From Nelumbo lutea (taxonomy: Eukaryota; Streptophyta; Magnoliopsida; Proteales; Nelumbonaceae): 64,000 nt of DNA. A model generated the notes under the pieces. That model saw only the letters and a program-made list of their open reading frames with translations, was not told the DNA's origin and searched no databases. Of this stretch, positions 56,460 to 64,000 are shown in pieces. The position numbers and the translations under genes are program-made. Numbering within the stretch: the stretch's first letter is position 1; each line of letters starts with the position of its first letter. The DNA lies in NCBI GenBank assembly GCA_022828595.1, contig JAKGHH010000004.1:57848164-57912163 (forward strand). Reading direction: 5' to 3'.

Positions 56460-58385
56460 TGAAAGAAGGGTAGGATCCATCTAATGGACGCCATGAAGGG
56501 TGCGGAATGGGTGGGTGAATTTTAAAAATTTTTCTACCTTCTCCCAACTGGGAATCATATTCCCTAAATTTAGAATACAATATTCAATGATTCTACTTGA
56601 ACCATAATCTAACCAGATCTGAGCCAAAAGGAAACAGGAAGGATTATACCTGATCCGGAGAAACAATATCTCCCAAAGTTTATGTTCACGCCCAAAGAAG
56701 ATACCAAGAACCACTCCTGCTGAAGATGACACAGCTATGAATGGAACGGAACCAACAGGGTGCGTCCTACACACTGGATCCTTCACAAGAACCCACTGGA
56801 AACTCTGAACACTGAATCCTTTTTTCAGTCTTTTCTGCAAGACTGATGTCAAGAACTGATTTCTTGACTTCTTTCTCCTACAAAGATCGAATCTTGCAAG
56901 AGGCGTTGGCAGCAGCTGGAGGAGAACTCCTGGGACGAAGATGGCTGAACAGCTTTTCTTCTCTCTAGAGTTCTTGCGATCAAATCTCTGTTGCAGAAGA
57001 CTTTCTTCTCTCTTAGAGAAACTTGGTTCGAAATCTAGTATATTCGAATATTGATTTCTCCTCCTTTCTTCTTGATTAAGAAATCTTCCTAATTAGGAGT
57101 TATCCCAATCCAAATCAATATTTGGATAGGGGATATTCTTAATGCTATCTGGAGATTAAGTTAGTTTACTCCTAATCTTATCAGGAGGTTACTAGATTCA
57201 AATCTGATTTAAATTTGGTCTCCCAGAGTGGATAAGGTTATAAGCACAATCCTTTTTACTAACATTAATCTCGGATTCGCCCCATACATGGGTGATCATA
57301 TCAACCCTGCTCGTAATGGGCTTTTGGCCCATTAAGTGTTTAGTATTTAACTAGTTTTCCAATCTGCTGCCTAGTTGGGTTTCTTTGTATGGCGTGGGAC
57401 CCAAGCATTGATCTACACACCAGCCACATGGGTTCAACCCAACCTTTATTGCAAGGCCCAGCCGAATCCACTGAAAACTCAGTGACCCCTTGAGCCCTCA
57501 CATGGACCCTATGGGCCCAACACTTACAATAAGTGGTCGCTGGGCCAAGCCATCTTATAAAAACCCAGGGACTGTGGACAGGTGCAAGATTAGCCCATCA
57601 GGTATTATCCTAAATGGTCTTACACTTAATCTCTCAGCCCTTAATGATCAAGCATTGCCCGACAAGAGAAGACCTCTCCCTCGGCTTCAAGGAACAGTGT
57701 CGCACTCTCTACTCACATATATTTGCAAAACAAAATATTTGCAAAACAAATATTTGCAAAATATTTGCAAAACAAAATTCCAATGATTGAAATCAACTAC
57801 CATCAGTTTGGTTTCCATCAAAAAAGAGTGCATTCCCGATCATTACCATTGTCCGACAAAGGGGCTGATCCTGTCACTATGATCACTTTCTCAGATGAAT
57901 TCTTAGACTGCCCCGACATGACCAGGTTTTGACCCCCACTAAGGATCTCAATGATTGACATATCAAAAACAGCCTGATCCAACACCTAGTGAAGTGTCAT
58001 AATCGAGTCCGGTGGTCAGGTGTAACTTTCCAGTTTTTCCCATCTATCTCCAAGGTCTAGGGCAATACTAGAAATCTGGTCCAGTTCAAGGGTTCAAGCA
58101 ATCCCATACTGCATGTGCCTTGGATCTTACCCTGATGGCTGAAACAAGCATCCCAACACTTGGTGGCACACCAGTATCAGCCTTGGTAGGATAAATCTCC
58201 CCAAACTTATCCAATGGCTGTGAACATTTAAAACTAACACAAGTCTCTATTAGTGTCCAGTTTTAGGGTCTGACATAGAAATATACCAAACAACATGAAT
58301 CAAACATGTACTTTGTTTGTTTACACTAAATGTCAAAAGTACATCAAATTGGATTGAAGCAAAGGGCATACAAAACTATCTAACA
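56460..58385 (-). repeat. Element H 3' LTR
   Basis: 1,926 bp, tgaaagaaggg to atctaaca. At 57720-57776 the normal sequence is replaced by short tandem copies of atttgcaaaacaaa-type units. Confidence 0.92.
57720..57776. repeat. Short tandem repeats of atttgcaaaacaaa inside the LTR
   Basis: Four imperfect copies of a tatttgcaaaa unit. Other Cop1 LTRs carry a single copy here, with the cccgggaattaaaacc stretch that is missing from this LTR. Confidence 0.85.
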
Positions 58386-58402
58386 GCTCCCACTTGAACT
58401 TA
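58386..58402 (-). promoter_or_regulatory. Element H polypurine tract and pol stop
   Basis: On the minus strand TAAGTTCAAGTGGGAGC abuts the 3' LTR; one base differs from the tracts of units E and G. Confidence 0.8.
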
Positions 58403-61400
58403 GGTCCAATCCGGTACAAGCCGGACTGCCATACTTTCCAAGTGTTTCTCGAACACCTTCTGTGTCAGTGGCTTAGTCAATGGGTCTGCCACATTGTCCG
58501 CTGATGCTACCTTCTAAATTAGGACATCCCCTTTACCAATGATCTCCCACAGTACATGGTACTTCCTCTCGATGTACTTTGACGTCGAGTGAGCCCAAGG
58601 CTCTTTAGCCTGGGCGACCGCTCCATTGTTGTCACACAACAATGGGATGGGTGATGTGCTAGATAGAATCACTCCCACTTCATGTATGAATTTCTTCATC
58701 CACACGGCTTCCTTGGTAGCTTCACTTGCGGCAATGTACTTGGCCTCGGTTGTGGAGTCTGCTGTGGACCCCTGTTTGATGCTTTTCTAGCAAACAACAC
58801 ACGATTCTATCATGAAAACATACTCAGATGTTGACGTTCTATCATTTGGATCCGACTGGAAATCGGCATCGGTATACCCTAGAACTTGTAGTGAACTACC
58901 ATTGAATACCAGACAAAACTCTTTTGTCCTTCGAAGGTATTTATGTTCTTCACAGCAGTCCAATGCTCCTGCCCTGGGTTGGCATGGAATCTGCTTACCA
59001 CACTCACCACCTAAGCTATGTCCGGGCGAGTGCAAAGCATGGCATACATGATGCTCCCTACGGCTGAGGCATAGGGAATGTCTCTCATGCCCTCACTCTC
59101 CTTAGAAGCCTTGGGAGACATCTTCTTGGAGAGTGTGGCTCCATGCCTGAAAGGAACATTTCCATTCTTGGAGTTCTCCATGCTATATCTTTTGACAATT
59201 TTGTCAATGTAAGCAGCCTGGTATAATCAAATTATCCACTTCGATCTATCTCTATAGAGTCGAAGACCCAGTATATATGAAACTTCTCCAATATCTTTCA
59301 TGGATAACTGCTATGATAGCCATACCTTGACCGAAATCAACATTCCTACATCATTCCCAATGAGTAGGAAATCGTCCATGTACAACACCAAAAGGGTGAT
59401 CTTATCCCCATTGGATTTTCTGTAAACATAAGGCTCATCCGGATTATGCACAAAGTCAAACGTTTTGACAACAAAGTTGAAACAGATGTTCCAACTTCTA
59501 GAAGCCTGCTTAAGTCCATATATGGATCTATTAAGTTTACATACCATGTGTTCCTGACTAGCGGTAATGAAGCCTTGCGACTGCTGCATCTAGATATCTT
59601 CATTAAGATCTCCATTTAGGAACGCGGTTTTGACATCCATCTGCCAAATCTCATAGTCATGGTATGCTGCTATAGCTAGCAGGATCCTAATGGATTTGAG
59701 CATGGCCACGGGCAAAAAGGTTTCCTCATAATCGATACCTTTTTTTTAAGTGTACCCTTTTGCCACCAAGCGAGCTTTGTAGGTCTCAATCCTGTCATCA
59801 GGGCCCTTCTTCCTCTTGTAGATCCATTTGCAACCAATTGCTTTTACCCCGGAGGACGGATCTACTAGAGTCCAGACTCCATTGGTCTCCATCGAGTCCA
59901 TCTCAGCTCTCATGGCCTCCACCCACTTCTGGGAATCTATGTCTAACATAGCTTCCGCATAAGTTATGGGATCCTCTTCACTAGTCAAGGCTTCCACCAG
60001 GTAACTATCCTGGTCATAACCATATCGGACTGGTGGTCTGCATACCTGAGTGGATCTTCTAGGTTGGTTACTACCTAGAGCCTGTGGAACATCTCCCACT
60101 GCACCTGAGCTCTCCTCATCAAGAACTATTTATTGACGATGGGTGTCCAGGATGTAATCGGTTTCTAAGAATTGGGCATTTCGATTGCAGAACACTTTCT
60201 GCTCACTTGGGTCATAGAATAGATAACCCACTGAAATAGGCAATGACTGGTTTTTGGATTCCAACTTGTCCGCACTTGTTCTTTTAACGTGTGTAGGACA
60301 ACCCCAAACCTTCAAGTGTCTCACACTTGGCTTCCTTCCGGTCCATAGTTCATATGGAGTCTTTGGAACTGATTTGGTTGAAACCCGATTCAGTACGTAG
60401 ATAGCAGTCTCTAACGCATATCCCCAAAAGGATGTGGATAATTCTGAGTGGACGATAAGTGACCAGACCATGTCCAACAAGGTCCTATTCCTCCTCTCTA
60501 AAACACCGTTGAGTTGAGGTGTGGCAGGAGGAGCTAATTGTGACACTATCCCGTTGACCTTTAAGCAGTCCCTGAATTCGTTAGAGAGATACTCGCCACC
60601 TCGATCTGATCGAAGGGCCTTAATTTCTCTCCTTAACTGTTTCTCGACTTTCTGTCTGAATTCTTTGAACTTTTCAAATGACTCAGACTTGTGTCTCATT
60701 AGGTACATGTAACTAAATCGTGAAAAACCATCTGTAAAGGTGATGAAATACATGTGTTGATTTCGTGTCCTAACACTCAGGGGACCACATACATCAGTAT
60801 GTATAAGGTCAAGTGTGCCTGCAACTCCTTCAGGCTTACTGTCAAATGGCCGCTTAGTCATCTTACCTCGAAGGCAAGGCGCACAAGTGGTAAGATTTCT
60901 ATAGTTAGAAAATCCAAAGGACCATCCTTTACCAACCTTGTGATTCGGTCAACACCGATGTGGCCAAGTCAGTAATGCCAGAGGCAGGTGGGATTTACTC
61001 TATCACAATTTCTTTTCTTGGTATTTTCGACCGACATAGTTTCGATTAAGTTAGTTTCCAGAGAAGGATGTAGAACATAGAGACCGTTCTCCAGTTCCTT
61101 GCATGCAATGAATTTGTTATTCCATTTAACAGTAATCATATTACTAAAATAAACAGTATATCCATCAGCACACAGTTTAGAAATAGAAATCAAATTTTTT
61201 CTCAAGTTCTGTACATAAAGACAATCTTTAAGTACAAGCACTCCTTCTCTAAAAACTAATTCTACGTTCTTATTGCCGAAGCTGCAACACTTGTAGTTGT
61301 TCCAAAAAAATAGTGTCACTTCACCTTCACTCAATCTTCTGCTAACTTTGAACCCCTGCAGTGAGTTACACGCATGAGTTGAAGCCCCGGAGTCAACACA

Positions 61401-61411
61401 CCAGGACACAG
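58400..61411 (-). pseudogene. Element H pol; gag deleted
   Basis: The minus-strand order begins inside the protease with WCVDSGASTHACNS (active site intact) and GAG-pre-integrase in a 146-codon frame, 60969-61409. Integrase is 60130-60861, 243 codons, with [39 protein letters not shown] and the [10 protein letters not shown] tail. RT is 59746-60099 (KWIYKRKKGPDD) and 59311-59589, where the catalytic box reads YMDD in LVLYMDDFLLIGND. RNase H is 58514-59035, with frameshifts. Gag and most of the leader are missing: at ~61411 the protease is joined to leader sequence ~165 bp from the primer site. The integrase frame is the longest uninterrupted one in the subgroup II copy. Confidence 0.92.
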
Positions 61412-61576
61412 TTCTAAATAAAATTTGAATTTAACAGAAATTAATTTCAAATCAATCGCCCTTGACAAGAAACAATTTCTTGAAATAAAGAAAACAACCT
61501 GCGCAAATCTTGGTAGAACAACTTCTGTCCATCTGTGCAGGTTCAGATCTGATTTTCTTTTGGTTCAAGATTCGAA
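61412..61576 (-). other. Element H leader remnant
   Basis: About 165 bp of primer-proximal leader, aligning in style with 51000-51300 of element G (for example the gtagaac and cgcaaat stretches). The remaining ~1.6 kb of leader is deleted together with gag. Confidence 0.75.
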
Positions 61577-61577
61577 C

Positions 61578-61594
61578 CTGTGGCTCTGATACCA
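61578..61594 (-). promoter_or_regulatory. Element H primer-binding site
   Basis: TGGTATCAGAGCCACAG on the minus strand; initiator tRNA-Met type, diverging after the first 14 bases from the G copy. Confidence 0.88.
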
Positions 61595-61595
61595 C

Positions 61596-63541
61596 TAAAA
61601 GAAGGGTAGGATCCATCTAATGGACGCCATGAAGGGTGCGGAATGGGTGGGCGAATTTCAAAAATTTTCCTACCTTCTCCCAACTGGGAATCATATTCCC
61701 TAAATTTAGAATACAATATTCAAGAATTCTACTTGAACCATAATCAAACCAGATCTAAACCAAAAGGAAACAAGAAGGATTATACCTGATCCGAAGAAAC
61801 AATATCTCCCAAATTTGGTGTTCATGCCCAAAGAAGATACCAAGAATCGTTTCTGCTGAAGATGATACAGCTGTGAATGAAACGGAACCCGCAGGGTGCA
61901 TCCTACACACTAGATCCTTCACAAGAACCCACTGGAAACTCTGAACACTGAATCATTTTTCAGTCTTCTCTGCAAGACGGAAGTCAAGAACTGATTTCTT
62001 GACTTCTTTCTCCTACAAAGATCGAATCTTGCAACAGGGGTTGGCGGCGGCTGGAGGAGAACTCCTGGGATGAAGATGGCTGAACAGCTTTTCTTCCCTC
62101 TGGAGTTCTTGAGATCAAATCTCTGTTGTAGAAGACTTTCTTCTCTCTTAGAGAAACTTGGTTCGAAATCTGATATATTCAAATCTCGTTTTCTCCTCCT
62201 TTCTTCTTGATTAAGAAGTCCTCCTAATTAGGAGTTATCCCAATCCAAATCAATATTTGGATAGGGGATAATCATAATCCTATCTGTAGATTAAGTTAGT
62301 TTACTCCTGATCTTATCAGGAGGTTACCAGATTCAAATCTGATTTGAATTTGGTCTCACAGAGTGGATAAGGTCAAAAGCCCAATCCTTTTTACTAACAT
62401 TAATCTCAGATTCGCCCCATACACGGGTGATCATATCAGCCCAGCTCGTAATGGGCTTTTGGCCCATTAAGTGTTTAGTATTTAACTAGTTTTCCAAACT
62501 ACTACCCAGTTGGGCTTCTTTGTATGGCGTGGGACCCAAGCATTGATCTACACACCAACCACATGGGTTTGGCCCAGCCTTTATTACAAGGCCCAGCCGA
62601 ATCCTCTAAAAACTCAGTGACCCCTTGAGCCCATCACATGGACCCTATGGGCCCAACACTTACATTAAGTGGTCCCTAGGCCAAGCCATCTTATAAAAAC
62701 CCAGGGACTGTAGGCAGGTGCACAATTAGCCCATCAGGTATTATCCTAAATGGTCTTACACTTAACCTCTCAGCCCTTAATGATCAAGCACTGGCCGACA
62801 AGAGAAGACCTCTCCCTCGGCTGCAAGGAACAGTGCCGCACTCTTTACTCACATGGATCCCGGGAATTAAAACCTTTTGCAAATGTTTTTGAAACCGTAC
62901 ATATACATATATATTAATTTTGCAAAACAAAATTCCAATGATTGAAATCAACTACTAGCAGTTTGGTTTCCATCAGAGAGAGTGCATTCCCGATCATTAC
63001 CATTGTTCGACAAAGGGGCTGATCTTGTCACTATGATCACTCACTCAGATGAAATCTCAGACTGCCCCCAACATGTCCAGGTTTTGACCCCCACTAAGGA
63101 TCTCAGTGATTGACATATCAAAGACAACCCGATCCGCCACCTAGTGAAGTGTCATAATCGAGTCTAGGGGTCAGGTGTAACTTTCCAGCTTTGCCCATCT
63201 GTCTCCAAGGTCTAGGGCAATACTGGAAATCTGGTCCGGTTCATGGGTTCAAGCAATCTCATACTGCATGTGCCTTGGGTCTTACCCTAATGGCCGAGAC
63301 AAGCCATCCCAACACTTGGTGGCACATCAGTATCAGCCTTGGCAGAATAAATCTCCCCAGACTTATCCAATGGCTGTGAACATTTAAAGCTAACACTAGT
63401 CTCTGTAAGTGTCTAGTTTTAGGGTCTTACATAGAAAAATACCAAACAACATGAATCAAACATGTACTTTCTTTATTTACACTAAATGTCAAATGTACAT
63501 CAAATTGGATTGAAGCTAAGGGCATACAAAACTGTCTAACA
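61596..63541 (-). repeat. Element H 5' LTR
   Basis: 1,946 bp. The plus-strand start is taaaagaaggg instead of tgaaagaaggg, so the terminal CA has mutated to TA; it ends gtctaaca at 63541. Confidence 0.92.
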
Positions 63542-63546
63542 AATTT

Positions 63547-64000
63547 GGCCCAGCAAAGAAGGCCCATTCTCAGCTCAAAAGAGCAGCTCAAAGTATAGAT
63601 ATCATGTGCTAGGAGAGAAAATAAGTGCAGCCCAAATAACAACCCTTAGGAGGCTTTCAAGAGAGCTCTAAAAAGTTCAAGAAAAAGGTGTAATACACCC
63701 CATTCTAGAGGCTTCAAGAAGGGGCAAGAGCCCCCTTGAAAAACTATATAAGGAGGCTTCTAGGAGGGGGGAGAGGTGTTCAATTGCTTGAGATGAAGGC
63801 TTTCCCACTCTTAGAGGTTCGGCCACCTCGAGAGAAGAGAAGAGAAGAAGGCTAGGCGCAAGGAAGAAGAAGAAAAGGGGCTGAAGGAGTTCAAGTCAAG
63901 CAAGATAGAAGAGAAGGTGAGTTCGAAATTGGGGGTTTGTGATTCAAAGCTCTTTTGTAATAAATCAATTGTAGTTTCATTCTCCTTTAATTTGAATTCA
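63547..64000 (+). mobile_element. Right part of the interrupted LTR-like element, runs off the window
   Basis: Transcribed-looking sequence with TATATAAGG at ~63745-63753, a GA-rich stretch and the AATAAA-containing tgtaataaatcaattg near 63957. This is the order expected of an LTR (promoter, R region, poly(A) signal). A host promoter is an alternative. No reading frame of note. Confidence 0.4.
63745..63753 (+). promoter_or_regulatory. Putative TATA box near the right edge
   Basis: TATATAAGG, followed ~210 bp later by an AATAAA in an A/T-rich context, which favours an LTR over a host gene. Confidence 0.4.

Larger units (their letters stand above)
55664..63541 (-). mobile_element. Element H: Cop1 element without gag, with an extra partial LTR, TSD AATTT
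   Basis: 7,878 bp in minus orientation, bounded by AATTT at 55659-55663 and 63542-63546. From left: a partial LTR (55664-56459), a full 3' LTR (56460-58385), pol remnants, a leader remnant, primer site and a full 5' LTR (61596-63541). Subgroup II. The TSD encloses the extra partial LTR, so that piece is part of the inserted unit. Confidence 0.85.

Noticed and set aside
56455..56465. Element H inserted into the partial LTR 55664-56459 as an independent event
   Set aside because: Bases before 56460 (ctaac) do not match those after 63541 (aattt), whereas AATTT precedes 55664; the partial LTR belongs to the same TSD-bounded unit.

Overview
The window is nuclear DNA of a flowering plant. It is AT-rich, full of retrotransposons, and has a single convincing host gene: an intronless NDR1/HIN1-like (LEA-2 domain) membrane protein at 1626-2375 on the minus strand. 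Almost everything else is transposon-derived. I recognised no RNA gene, CRISPR array or bacterial-type operon, and I cannot name the species.

Most of the DNA belongs to one Ty1/copia family, called Cop1 here. It has ~1.9-kb LTRs that begin TGTTAGACAG and end CCCTTTCA or CCCTTCA, an initiator-tRNA-Met primer site (TGGTATCAGAGCCATGG), a ~1.77-kb untranslated leader, one gag-pol reading frame, and the purine tract GTGCAAGTGGGAGC before the 3' LTR. By eye the LTRs fall into three subgroups. Next to the LTR start, I reads tttgattgaagc, II reads aattggattgaagc and III reads attctgattggagc.

Layout. 1-945: two LTR pieces, apparently nested. 1626-2476: NHL gene and its TATA box. 2498-4456: two adjacent long-TIR DNA transposons, the first ending ~22 bp from that TATA box. 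5081-9427: a three-level nest, with a Cop1 solo LTR inside a gypsy-type solo LTR inside a TIR-like element; the two solo LTRs each keep a target-site duplication (TSD). 9481-9987: a hAT-type element. 11569-34428: a 22.9-kb block of rearranged Cop1 pieces (units A-E) in both orientations, flanked as a whole by the direct repeat AGGCA. 35112-40663: a complete but dead copia element of a second family (F, TNT1-like). 41970-42400: a fragment of a third copia lineage. 43290-43629: a MITE. 43699-53235: the one structurally complete Cop1 element (G, TSD AATAA). 55664-63541: a Cop1 element (H) without gag and with an extra partial LTR, TSD AATTT, apparently inserted into the LTR of another retroelement that runs off the right edge.

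No Cop1 or F copy has an intact polyprotein; all carry stops, frameshifts or deletions. The main interest is structural: TSDs allow the insertion order to be read, and the 11.6-34.4 kb block records inversions, shared secondary insertions and recombination between LTR subgroups. I found no convincing new gene system.
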